Program-made: the position numbers and the translations under genes
The notes under the pieces: model-generated
What the model saw: only the letters and a program-made list of their open reading frames with translations
The model's database searches: none
What the model was told of the DNA's origin: nothing
Shown here: in pieces, positions 25,801 through 33,460 of the stretch
Layout: each line of letters begins with the position of its first letter
How positions within the stretch are numbered: position 1 is the stretch's first letter
DNA from: a bacterium
Lineage (GTDB): Bacteria; Cyanobacteriota; Vampirovibrionia; Gastranaerophilales; Gastranaerophilaceae
Length of the DNA stretch: 64,000 nt
Assembly: GCA_017559905.1 (NCBI GenBank)
Contig: JAFYQF010000023.1
Coordinates: 80,803 to 144,802 of the forward strand
Direction of reading: 5' to 3'

Positions 25801-27392
25801 GTAGCGCCTACGCTTGCTGAGATACTTATACCATCTGGCAAGTCACTGCTTGATGATACTTTTACTGTACCTGTTGTCACGCCGCCGCTTGTTGCATTTT
25901 TAGTTGTTGTTACTTCTATTAAGAATGAGTTTGGTGAATCATCACATTTTCCTATCAAGTTTTCTGTCAATGATACACCTGCGGTGCTTCCTACTGACAC
26001 CTCAACTTTTTGTTGACCTGACTCACCATTCAAATATGCACCCGCAACTGGAGTTACTGTTACTTCGTAAGATGAGCCTACCAAGTATTTATCTTCACTA
26101 CCTGCTACAGGACAGTTCCCTGGTGGCAATGTCACTGGACAGTTCAATTTTGCTGCTGCTGGTCGGTTATCTACGATTGCACCACATTCAGCTTTAGCTT
26201 CTTTTTTACAATCCCCAGTTACGGTTACGTCTGAATCTACGATTTGGATTGTTTTGCTTGTCCATGATGGTTGATACATTGTATCATCCACACTCTCCAT
26301 TGTTACTGTATAGTTACCTGGAGCTTTGTCACAGCCTGTACCTTCAACTATACATTTGTCCGCAACACCTGATATGTTTGCGGCAATACAATAGGTTTTA
26401 TCATCATCATCATCACCGCCTCCGCCTGGATGCGTTACGTCTTGTGCAGCTTTTTCTACTGGTTTTTCTGTATTCTCTGTACATGTCAAGTCGTCTACAG
26501 TTACGTTTGCATCTTTTACTGTAACTTGTTTTGTAAACCAGCTACATTTATATCCAGGTTTTGGTACTGCCATCAATACATATTGACCGTTTACTTTTCC
26601 GCCACCTGCACCTACCAATGTTTGCAATCCTTGTGATGGCATTGGACTTACAGAAATTGTATACTCTGTCATAGGTGCTCTGTCATCGTTTGCATCTGGA
26701 ATTGCATTTTCATCTACTGTCTTTTCTTGTACTAATGTCGGTGGTGCTTCTGTTGTCGCTGCCACCACTGTATTTTCTTCCTCTTCAGCTACTGCTGAAC
26801 CTGGTTGGATTATGTATTCAAATCTATCTTCGCCTATTACGTTTGGTTCTTCAGGACCGTTCACGTCTACCATCAAGGTCTGTGCGCCGCCTTGGAAGTT
26901 ATTGATTGGCAAATACCATTCAACACCCTCGTTTGTTACGGCGTTCACTTGACCCGCTGTACAGTTTGGTTCTGTACCTGGCTTAATATTTAATCTGCTT
27001 ATGAATAATGTACAAAACTTCGTATCTCCTGAATGGGTTTCTCCATTCAATGTTACCGCGTCAGTGTTCGCCAAGCCATTGAATGTCTTTGTCCTTGGAT
27101 ACAAAAATTCATCTGACGCTAACTCATGCACTACTCGTTCCACGACAAATGTCGCTTTCTTATGTAATGCATCTGTCTCATCGGGTTGGGCTTTCTTTAA
27201 TATCGGCACTAACAATATTGCCAATGCTCCCAATATACCCAAGGTGATTAATACTTCACTCATCGTGAAGGCTGACAATTCCGTGTTGAACATTTTCTTC
27301 CACGTTTGTCCAAAGGCTGACCAAGCCTTTCTGACGTCCGTACCATCTGGCACTAACGCACCCAAACATTTTTTGCTCAAAAGATTTTTCAT
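22869..27392 (-). CDS. Giant prepilin-type surface protein, about 1507 residues
   Basis: I start it at the ATG at 27392, which has TTAGGAG 8-13 bases upstream, rather than the ATG eight codons earlier. After a leader of about 42 residues comes AFTMSEVLITLGILGALAILLVPIL, a prepilin signature with Glu at +5. The first mature domain (FCTLFISRL, EGVEWYLPI, GEDRFEYIIQPG, then a YKCSWFTKQV domain) and the last about 330 residues match the 746-residue paralogue at 11893-14133. The roughly 700-residue middle is extra, made of Cys-containing, Ser/Thr/Gly-rich beta domains. It is probably a surface fibre or adhesin. It stands alone behind a structured leader. Confidence 0.82.
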   Translation of the reverse strand: MKNLLSKKCLGALVPDGTDVRKAWSAFGQTWKKMFNTELSAFTMSEVLITLGILGALAILLVPILKKAQPDETDALHKKATFVVERVVHELASDEFLYPRTKTFNGLANTDAVTLNGETHSGDTKFCTLFISRLNIKPGTEPNCTAGQVNAVTNEGVEWYLPINNFQGGAQTLMVDVNGPEEPNVIGEDRFEYIIQPGSAVAEEEENTVVAATTEAPPTLVQEKTVDENAIPDANDDRAPMTEYTISVSPMPSQGLQTLVGAGGGKVNGQYVLMAVPKPGYKCSWFTKQVTVKDANVTVDDLTCTENTEKPVEKAAQDVTHPGGGGDDDDDKTYCIAANISGVADKCIVEGTGCDKAPGNYTVTMESVDDTMYQPSWTSKTIQIVDSDVTVTGDCKKEAKAECGAIVDNRPAAAKLNCPVTLPPGNCPVAGSEDKYLVGSSYEVTVTPVAGAYLNGESGQQKVEVSVGSTAGVSLTENLIGKCDDSPNSFLIEVTTTKNATSGGVTTGTVKVSSSSDLPDGISISASVGATYKTCFKENGDVGTKASALGRLNKTVGLGSSANVTLKKEAVTGVTCGTEADRFDEVVDNGTESWVITIDGTDYPIGEETSIQIGEKMYNVMNTMLPAMDFDCACKNSAKGTVKVTLNLAGTEYVSNVSAKYLVSGSPSDDESGTLSAAQGGSQSAEHKMMPGSYNISASNIVISGQDDKCGLKLTGPTPSSVNVVAGKTSNVTLDFACTKDPEKTLELLIKHGNGVHSATGNYTLKVGGNSVGSGSFSIATLSDYSTIIKVPGETKISDIAQLSVTGLNINGTNVGSLSQSTSLFEGLGTDFMAQFTIDESALPDPCASSNRYTLTVTETYDSYSNSPIYMSAGWGNGSGPWYISPYSSMGGGYYQTTVNGGTTASFTFNDPAYEKSGYYSNGSDYIPSNVSLKGIVKSVTVDGSPVGGSWSGQICKNTTVNINYSLEERGTSSICEIMFKNSTASGCSTSSSVSTTINVTGGKSASTYFAPGQTPVLQVPCSQSYNYSASKDGYDITFSPTSTSFMSTSARNTVNVCMKPKAQECKITFQNGMVGNNECDVVDIDGTITYTSDTTSKSTTFNPRSLGGATVTVPCGKTYSLSGSVNNNSNNDYQMVLGATSASFGTTSSTKTVNVCYALGARSDGKIRFTTDIDYTNCGSSTVFDIIGINVIATGGGTYNMDLTGNPGVSGEMTVAAGSYTFSYSGFNPTISMGCGCGYGCTTCYDDITKVTFSPSSVTVPQGGTKDVKITYGCNGSSVKDTIELKVGSLSAKYGGGDVTGTTPTVSASGNTVTVTAAQDVTISGFSVVPSNYTKAWQIIAEGDTMFPSPSSGTGTKAVSVEVSKYHTTGGCFYARYTDGSATSSKVCITKSDSGSGGGTGTILLSCQGEGDYVAAQCDYDLYNHDTGDQFKGTWYADDGDIYIDDAPIGTYTVTSPHGGRVCDRSGSCGIRVTATTPKPAQFTLTTNKVQSVTIILNYDTWELDD

Positions 27393-27442
27393 ACTTTTTG
27401 CTCCTAATATATCCATCGTTTTACGTTATATTCATCCAAACA

Positions 27443-27550
27443 CGGAAAACCCGACAAAGAAAATCTTTGTCTAGGCTATTTCCGCACAACAATCTCGGGC
27501 AACAAGCATACCTGAAGCCCGTCCTTTCCAATAATTAACATTTTGGAAAG
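27443..27550 (-). promoter_or_regulatory. Structured 5' leader of the giant prepilin-type gene
   Basis: Three consecutive stable hairpins lie upstream of the gene: 27524-27550 (arms CTTTCCA/TGGAAAG), 27496-27521 (arms CGGGC/GCCCG) and 27443-27484 (outer arms CGGAAA/TTTCCG, inner arms GACAAAG/CTTTGTC). A leader this structured before a single large surface gene suggests RNA-level control. It does not fit any riboswitch class that I can recall. Confidence 0.5.
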
Positions 27551-27635
27551 AGACATCATAATAGATTATTGTTCCTTTTGCTCAATATAATACACTTTTA
27601 TTATAACTCTCCTTTTTAGCGTTTTCAACCCTAAT

Positions 27636-27664
27636 TTGTCATTTCTTAATATTTTTGATATAAT
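27636..27664 (+). promoter_or_regulatory. Sigma-70-type promoter of the yebC operon
   Basis: TTGTCA (27636-27641), a 17-base spacer and TATAAT (27659-27664), followed by a 33-base leader with GGAGG before the yebC ATG. A near-consensus promoter. Confidence 0.75.
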
Positions 27665-27697
27665 TCTTTTCATAAGTTACAGATTCGGAGGTATAAA

Positions 27698-28447
27698 ATG
27701 TCAGGACACTCAAAGTGGTCAACCATTAAACGCAAAAAAGCTAAAGTAGACAGTCAAAGAGCTGTCGTTTTTCAAAAATATTCAAGAGAATTAATTGTAT
27801 CAGCTAGAATGGGTGGACCTGACCCTGCTGGGAACTTTAGACTCCGTACAGCTATTGAAAAAGCTAAAGCGGCAGGGCTTCCTAACGACAACATTAAACG
27901 CGCAATAGAAAAAGGCGCTGGCGCTAATGGAGCTGAAAGTTTTGAAGAACTAATCTACGAAGGCTATGCTCCAGGCGGAGTTGCTGTCGTTGTTGAAACG
28001 ATGACAGACAACAGAAACCGTACCGCTGGCGATATCAGAAGTTATTTCACTAAATATAACGGAAGTTTAGGCGCAACTGGCTGTGTAGGTTGGATGTTCG
28101 ACCAACGTGGAGTTATCATATTTGACAACACTGTTGATTTTGACAAACTTTTTGAAACAGCTATTGGGCTTGATGCTCTTGATATTACAGAAGAAGATGA
28201 CCAATACAAAGTTTTGACAACTATCGAAAACTTCCAAACTGTTGTTGAAGGTCTAGAAGCCGAAGGTTTCAAAAGTGTTTCTGCAGATTTTTCTAGAATT
28301 CCACAAAATACAGTTCCTGTAACTGATGAAAAAACCGCAGAACAAATCCTTAAACTTCTCGATAAACTAGAAGAACACGACGACGTACAAAACGTTTATG
28401 CTAACTTTGATATCGCAGACGATATCTTGCAGAAACTTGAGGGCTAA
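27698..28447 (+). CDS. yebC: YebC/PmpR-family protein
   Basis: A 249-residue protein with the family start SGHSKWSTIKRKKAKVDSQRAVVFQKYSRELI and AAGLPNDNIKRAIEKGAG, then ATGCVGWMFDQRGVI. Members are described as DNA-binding regulators and, more recently, as translation factors that relieve ribosome stalling. It is first in an operon with the cyclase, tsaE and tsaB. Its TAA overlaps the next ATG (TAATG), so translation is coupled. Confidence 0.95.
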   Translation: MSGHSKWSTIKRKKAKVDSQRAVVFQKYSRELIVSARMGGPDPAGNFRLRTAIEKAKAAGLPNDNIKRAIEKGAGANGAESFEELIYEGYAPGGVAVVVETMTDNRNRTAGDIRSYFTKYNGSLGATGCVGWMFDQRGVIIFDNTVDFDKLFETAIGLDALDITEEDDQYKVLTTIENFQTVVEGLEAEGFKSVSADFSRIPQNTVPVTDEKTAEQILKLLDKLEEHDDVQNVYANFDIADDILQKLEG

Positions 28448-29802
28448 TGCTTGATTTGTTAGAAAATTTGTCTAAATCTCTTGATAACGCTTACAGTTCA
28501 AAATCTATAGTAAGCGCTGTTAGAGATTTTTTCATTTCTAACTTTAATGTAAATACCCTCGATATATTCATTTTTGATGAAAAATTTAACACAGTTAAAG
28601 ACTTCTCTCAAGACTGGGTTGACCCAGACAAAGAAAACGATAATGTTAAATTCTATCTAAAAATATTCGAAGACTTAACTGACAAAAAATATGTAAATCA
28701 CGACAACTACTTATATTTTAAATTACCTAAAAGAAATATTTGTTTCGGAAGTTTGAAAATCAAAGGCGGAGATATCGAAAAAGTTAAGGAATTCTTAAAA
28801 AACGCTTGCTACTTGATTTCTCTAAAAATACAAAATGTAGCTCTCGCTGAAAATATGCAAAAAAATATTGATTTTCACGAACTTATTAGAAATATTGCAA
28901 AAATCATTGAAACCCAATATGAGCTAAATTACATAATCCCGCTTATTGGTGAAATGATTGATAAATTTATGGCAAACCTATTAACTTATATTTTTATATT
29001 TGAGAATAATGAGTTCAAACTTTTATGGCCAACAAGTTGCAAGGATAACAATATTTTAGAAGCGCTTACTCAACTACAAAACAAGCCCTCTACTAAAATA
29101 ATTGCGGACAAAAAAATCGGAATTTTCCCGCTTATAAACGAAAACCACTTGCTAGGTTGTATTGCAACAAAAACAATGTATTCAACACTTAACGATTACG
29201 ATATAAATTATCTTGAACAACTTGCAAAACAATCTTCTGCAACAATAAATAGAGCGAATGTATATTCTGAAATCCTAAAACACGCTACTCTTGATGCCCT
29301 AACAGGTTTTTACAACAGGCGACATCTTGATGAAAGAATTAAACAAGAAACTGCAAAAGCTCAACGTCAAAAAACACCGCTTTGTGCAATCATGACGGAT
29401 ATTGACTTTTTCAAAAGCGTTAATGATATATATGGACACGCAGTCGGTGATTTAGTTTTAAAAACGGTTTCAAAAACTATCCGTTCACAATTAAGAGAAT
29501 ACGATATTGCTGGACGCTACGGCGGAGAAGAATTTGCAATTTTGTTACCATTCACAAGAACCGAAGAAGCCGTAATGGTTGCAGAACGTTTAAGACATTC
29601 TGTGGAAAATACCATAATTGACTTATCAAAAGTTAATCCTGATGCGCCACAAAAAAGTATTAATGTTACAATAAGTATAGGTATATATGAATTCAAAAAT
29701 TCAGACATCTCTGATGACTTGTTAAAGAAAGCAGACAAAGCACTTTACCAAGCCAAAGATACTGGAAGAAATAGGGTTATTATAAATAAAGATGAAAAAT
29801 AA
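28447..29802 (+). CDS. Diguanylate cyclase with N-terminal GAF-like region
   Basis: A 451-residue soluble signalling protein. The N-terminal 270 residues look like one or two GAF-type sensor folds. The C-terminal GGDEF domain starts at DALTGFYNRRHLDERI (about 281) and has an active GGEEF site near 359-363. An RxxD inhibitory site (REYD) lies exactly five residues before it, so c-di-GMP feedback is expected. It makes c-di-GMP from two GTP. It has no membrane segments. Its start overlaps the yebC stop by one base and its end overlaps tsaE by 11 bases. Confidence 0.92.
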   Translation: MLDLLENLSKSLDNAYSSKSIVSAVRDFFISNFNVNTLDIFIFDEKFNTVKDFSQDWVDPDKENDNVKFYLKIFEDLTDKKYVNHDNYLYFKLPKRNICFGSLKIKGGDIEKVKEFLKNACYLISLKIQNVALAENMQKNIDFHELIRNIAKIIETQYELNYIIPLIGEMIDKFMANLLTYIFIFENNEFKLLWPTSCKDNNILEALTQLQNKPSTKIIADKKIGIFPLINENHLLGCIATKTMYSTLNDYDINYLEQLAKQSSATINRANVYSEILKHATLDALTGFYNRRHLDERIKQETAKAQRQKTPLCAIMTDIDFFKSVNDIYGHAVGDLVLKTVSKTIRSQLREYDIAGRYGGEEFAILLPFTRTEEAVMVAERLRHSVENTIIDLSKVNPDAPQKSINVTISIGIYEFKNSDISDDLLKKADKALYQAKDTGRNRVIINKDEK

Positions 29803-30265
29803 ATACGAAAAAATTTGTAAAACATTAGATGATACAAAAGAATTGGCTTATAACTTTGCAAAACTTGCAGAAAAAGGTTGCTTTGTTAGCCTTTACGGAG
29901 AAATTGGCGCAGGTAAAACAGCTTTCGTTAAACTGGTAGCCGAAGCTCTTGATGTAAAAGAAAGAGTTACAAGCCCAAGCTTTGTAATCCTTAACGAATA
30001 TCATACTGCAAGAATTCCCATATACCACTTCGACCTATACAGACTTGAAAATGAAGGCGTGAAAACTATTGTGGACGAATTAAGAGAATATTCTGAAGGT
30101 AAACAACTTACTTTTGTTGAATGGGCTGAATTTTCTCAAGATGAAATACCTTTTAATCACTTAAAAGTTAACGTAACATACGAAGATGACGATTCTAGAA
30201 AATATACATTCGAAGCTTTCGGAAAAAGCGCTGAAGAAATTACGGAGGGTTTAAACAATGACTAA
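29792..30265 (+). CDS. tsaE: tRNA threonylcarbamoyladenosine biosynthesis ATPase TsaE
   Basis: A 157-residue P-loop ATPase of the TsaBDE complex that installs t6A at position 37 of ANN-decoding tRNAs. It shows Walker A GEIGAGKT (36-43), TSPSFVILNEY (60-70) and the VEWAE motif near 110. It overlaps the cyclase upstream and tsaB downstream, an unusual but compact arrangement joining tRNA modification with c-di-GMP signalling genes. Confidence 0.94.
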   Translation: MKNKYEKICKTLDDTKELAYNFAKLAEKGCFVSLYGEIGAGKTAFVKLVAEALDVKERVTSPSFVILNEYHTARIPIYHFDLYRLENEGVKTIVDELREYSEGKQLTFVEWAEFSQDEIPFNHLKVNVTYEDDDSRKYTFEAFGKSAEEITEGLNND

Positions 30266-30896
30266 CAATTACTCTCTTTGTTTTGACACTTGTCTTGAAA
30301 AAATGTACATTACTTTAGCTAACAATAACAATATTTTAACATCAGAAATAATCGAAAACCACGATTCTAAATACCATAGCGCTTTTTTAATTTCGACTAT
30401 TGAAAGAATTCTAAATAAAAATAACATAAAACCACAAGATATTTCACTTATTGGTACAAACGTTGGACCTGGTAGCTTTACGGGGATTAGGGCTTGCACA
30501 ACCGTTGCAAGGGTTTTTGCACAACAATACAATATTAAAGCTTGCGGAATTTCAAGCCTAGAAATCATTACAGAAGCATTCAAAAATAATTTCAAACCAC
30601 AAAAACCAATACTAACAGCAACTGATGCACGCAAAAATATGGCATATCTTTTTGTTGACGGAGAAATTAAAGGTGCAATTTTGCTTGACGAAATTAAAAC
30701 CTTAATCGAAACTGGCAAATATGAAGTTCTTACAGACACAAAGCTTTTACCGATTTTAGGTGGAACTTCTTATCAAGAATTAAATTTACCTTTGGGCGAA
30801 ACTCTTTCAAAATTGGTTTTTGAAAAATCTAAAACTTCAGACTGCGATTGGAAAAAGCTTAAGCCATTATATATTCAACCTCCACCAATGGGTTAG
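30258..30896 (+). CDS. tsaB: tRNA threonylcarbamoyladenosine biosynthesis protein TsaB
   Basis: A 212-residue ASKHA-fold partner of TsaD. It shows CFDTCLEKMYITL at the N-terminus and the diagnostic VGPGSFTGIRACTTVARVFA (69-88), with an ATDARKNMAYLF segment later. The start overlaps tsaE by 8 bases. It is the last gene of the yebC operon. TsaD and TsaC are not in this window. Confidence 0.93.
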   Translation: MTNNYSLCFDTCLEKMYITLANNNNILTSEIIENHDSKYHSAFLISTIERILNKNNIKPQDISLIGTNVGPGSFTGIRACTTVARVFAQQYNIKACGISSLEIITEAFKNNFKPQKPILTATDARKNMAYLFVDGEIKGAILLDEIKTLIETGKYEVLTDTKLLPILGGTSYQELNLPLGETLSKLVFEKSKTSDCDWKKLKPLYIQPPPMG

Positions 30897-30968
30897 ACAT
30901 AATATATATTGAACTTTACATCTCTTAACGAATACGCAAAAATATTTTTTGACGTAATTTAAAAGGGT

Positions 30969-32495
30969 ATGCAAGTCCGAAATATAAATTTATTCTCTTT
31001 TAACCCCATCAGATATAATAACCAACAAAGTTGTTATACCTATAATTTTGCAACTCAAAAGGACACCTTCACAAAGACAACACCGTCAATTAGTTTTGAA
31101 GGTATAAAAACTCAAAAAGATTTTAGAGATATTACAAGAAACCGTATTATTCACTGTTTTTACTGCAATACGCCAATGATTAATCCTAAATACATAGAAG
31201 AATTAAAAGAAAGCGGGCTTTTTAGTCGACCAATTAAAGATATTGTTGCAGAAATTGCACCTTTGAAAGAATATTTAAAACCGGCAAGTTTAGAAGTTTT
31301 TGAAAAAATCGAAAAAATTGCAAAAGGAGCACCACAAACTCATCTTTCTAGAATTATAAAAACACTACATCAAGAATCAATTGCAAGAGTTAGAAAAATT
31401 CAAGCACCGATTTTAGACAAAATAGAAAAAGAAGGTAGAACTCTTTCTCCAAAATGCAAAAAAGAATTTAAAAGAGTTATGCAACTCCACAAAAACCGCT
31501 TGAACGGAATTCCACAAATTGAAGAATTCAGTTCTAAAGACTTTGCCTACAAACTAGAAAGATGCACAGAAACAATCACTAATGAAAGAATCAAACAAGA
31601 ACTTATTCAATATGCAGGGTTAATCGACCACCCAAGTTTCAAAAATGGATTAGCATTAATGCCTGGCAAAGTTATGAATGCTATATTTAAAGATAAGCCA
31701 AATCTTGATTATAGATATCCAGTATCTCCTAAAAGCATCCAATTAAGCATTGTAGAAGATGTAAAAAAACGAGCTATAAAACTAGGGAGAGAAGATATTC
31801 TTGATTTATGCAAACGTGCAGAAAAGATGTTAATGAACATCCCAGTAAGTATTCCTTTTAGCAACAAGTCATTTGGGCACGACTTAAGTTGTGCTATCAA
31901 AGAACACGCAAATCAAAAAACCTATGACCGCATCAAAGTATTATTAAAAAAATTACCAACATCAGATTCAAACACAAACTCTTTCATTACTAAACATAGA
32001 TTGTCTGACTCTGACTCTATTGGTTATTATCTGTTAAAGCCCTCAAGTTGTACCATTGAGCACTTAGTTGTAGCTTCTTCAAAAGCACCTATCACACATA
32101 AAATATGGGATTGGACATTAGCCTGCGGACCATGCAACAACAAAAGAGCAGATGGAAGTCTTGCTAAATACCTCGAAAAATTTCCGCAAGAAAATCAACA
32201 AATCTATTTTAACGATATAGCTGGTGTTGTTAACGACGGTATACTAGATTTACAAGACTTCATGGTTCAAAGAAACGTAATACTTAACGAAGGTCACAGA
32301 AAATTAAGTATTACAAAGATATCTCCTGATTTACTAAAGAAAGAATTTGGCGGAGAGAACCCACAGAGAAAATTCAATGAATACATAGCATTGTCAAAAG
32401 AGGGCTATTTAGACAAAGAAGACATTCAAGAATTGAGAAGAATGCTACACAAGCAATGCGGAATTATCGTAAGCCCTCATATTTGCTATAATTAA
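30969..32495 (+). CDS. HNH-nuclease-like protein, 508 residues
   Basis: No full-length family was recognised. Near the N-terminus is a CxxC (C63, C66 in HCFYCNTPM). Toward the C-terminus lies an HNH-type core: CTIEHLV (361-367), then LACGPCNNKR (384-393), the spacing of the His and Cys-Asn parts of HNH endonucleases. About 290 mostly helical, Lys-rich residues separate them. The N-terminus starts MQVR, as in the deiminase at 7295, and the disordered leader ends in SISFEG. There is no signal peptide. Nuclease activity is inferred from the motif only. It is preceded by a weak ribosome site. Confidence 0.55.
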   Translation: MQVRNINLFSFNPIRYNNQQSCYTYNFATQKDTFTKTTPSISFEGIKTQKDFRDITRNRIIHCFYCNTPMINPKYIEELKESGLFSRPIKDIVAEIAPLKEYLKPASLEVFEKIEKIAKGAPQTHLSRIIKTLHQESIARVRKIQAPILDKIEKEGRTLSPKCKKEFKRVMQLHKNRLNGIPQIEEFSSKDFAYKLERCTETITNERIKQELIQYAGLIDHPSFKNGLALMPGKVMNAIFKDKPNLDYRYPVSPKSIQLSIVEDVKKRAIKLGREDILDLCKRAEKMLMNIPVSIPFSNKSFGHDLSCAIKEHANQKTYDRIKVLLKKLPTSDSNTNSFITKHRLSDSDSIGYYLLKPSSCTIEHLVVASSKAPITHKIWDWTLACGPCNNKRADGSLAKYLEKFPQENQQIYFNDIAGVVNDGILDLQDFMVQRNVILNEGHRKLSITKISPDLLKKEFGGENPQRKFNEYIALSKEGYLDKEDIQELRRMLHKQCGIIVSPHICYN

Positions 32496-32597
32496 GAATT
32501 AAATATTAAAAAACGTAAACATTTTTTTCAAAACCCTAAACTTTCAGAACAACATAGCCGATATACATGGTGTTCGTAGTAAATATAGGGTATAAAA

Positions 32598-32894
32598 ATG
32601 GCTGATACACAATTTTCATTTAATAGACCTTATAAACCGTTTGGTTTAAACGTTAAAGTGCCTGAAATAGGAGAAAAAACGCTCAAACAAGCGGGTGAAA
32701 CGTTATCGAACATTGCAACAGCGCCAGTTGATCCTCTATTCAAGTTTTTAGAGGAAAACGAAACTGTTTTCAATGGAGATTTAACCTTTAAGATTAACAA
32801 GCTGTTTGCAGAAAGCTTCACAATTGGTTCGGCAATGCGTGTTGAAGATGAAAAAACTAACGGAATGCCACCAAGTTTTGACATGCATTTCTAG
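32598..32894 (+). CDS. Hypothetical 98-residue protein
   Basis: A small soluble protein whose ATG at 32598 follows a weak purine-rich stretch. The N-terminus is polar with Phe and Pro (QFSFNRPYKPFG). A helical middle (TLKQAGETLSNIA) and an acidic loop follow, and the end is PPSFDMHF. There is no motif. It precedes the three metalloproteases by about 30 bases on the same strand and could be co-transcribed with them. Confidence 0.55.
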   Translation: MADTQFSFNRPYKPFGLNVKVPEIGEKTLKQAGETLSNIATAPVDPLFKFLEENETVFNGDLTFKINKLFAESFTIGSAMRVEDEKTNGMPPSFDMHF

Positions 32895-32928
32895 CAGTTA
32901 AATATTATTTGTGTAGAGAGAGTTGGTA

Positions 32929-33459
32929 ATGAAAAATTTTATTTTGGTTATTTTATTGATGTTTGTAAGCTGTCCATGCGCTTTTTCAAAAGAAAAGCCT
33001 GAAGGTTGGGATAACGTAACTAGAGGTTGGAGTAGAATGCCAATCAGGGTTTATTTGGACGAAACAGGTGAGCACACTGAAGCAATCCAAGAAGGGTTTG
33101 AGGACTGGCAAGAACTCTCTGATGAGAAAGTTAAGTTCAAATATGTAACAAAAGCTCATTCTGGTTATGCAGAAATAAAAGTTAGAATAACTGAAAAGTT
33201 TTCTGACCACACAGCAGGCTTGACTACTGCACAGATGAACGTCAACAAAATAGGCAAATCCGTAGTTGAAATTAGCACTCATAAAGCTAATGGAGAGCCG
33301 AATACCGAAGAAGAAATGGATATAATCATTAGGCACGAGATAGGACACGCTTTAGGGCTAAAACACTCTGAAGACCCTAGAAGCATTATGTATCCTATTC
33401 TTTTACCTGGTCAAAGTATTACAAACGATGATTTAGAAAATTTATGGGAATTATATTAG
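32929..33459 (+). CDS. Secreted matrixin-like zinc metalloprotease, first of three
   Basis: I start it at the ATG at 32929; the in-frame TTG two codons earlier has no advantage. It has a signal peptide (about residues 1-20, ILVILLMFVSCPCAFS), possibly a lipoprotein type given the Cys pair. It also has a substrate-side strand MPIRVYLD, a zinc site HEIGHALGLKH (136-146) of the HExxHxxGxxH metzincin form, and a Met-turn SIMYP. At 176 residues it is little more than a catalytic domain, with no propeptide visible. Likely targets are extracellular proteins or peptides. Confidence 0.82.
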   Translation: MKNFILVILLMFVSCPCAFSKEKPEGWDNVTRGWSRMPIRVYLDETGEHTEAIQEGFEDWQELSDEKVKFKYVTKAHSGYAEIKVRITEKFSDHTAGLTTAQMNVNKIGKSVVEISTHKANGEPNTEEEMDIIIRHEIGHALGLKHSEDPRSIMYPILLPGQSITNDDLENLWELY

Positions 33460-33460
33460 A

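Noticed and set aside
25603..26016. Long plus-strand open frame opposite the giant prepilin-type gene (also others at 25232-26905 and 27001-27474)
   Set aside because: Ser/Thr/Val/Leu-rich shadow of the opposite strand; no ribosome site, no family likeness, and the minus-strand protein is clearly real by its paralogue.
27443..27550. c-di-GMP riboswitch ahead of the giant surface gene
   Set aside because: The order of stems and the conserved loop sequences of the c-di-GMP-I consensus are not present; kept only as an unassigned structured leader.
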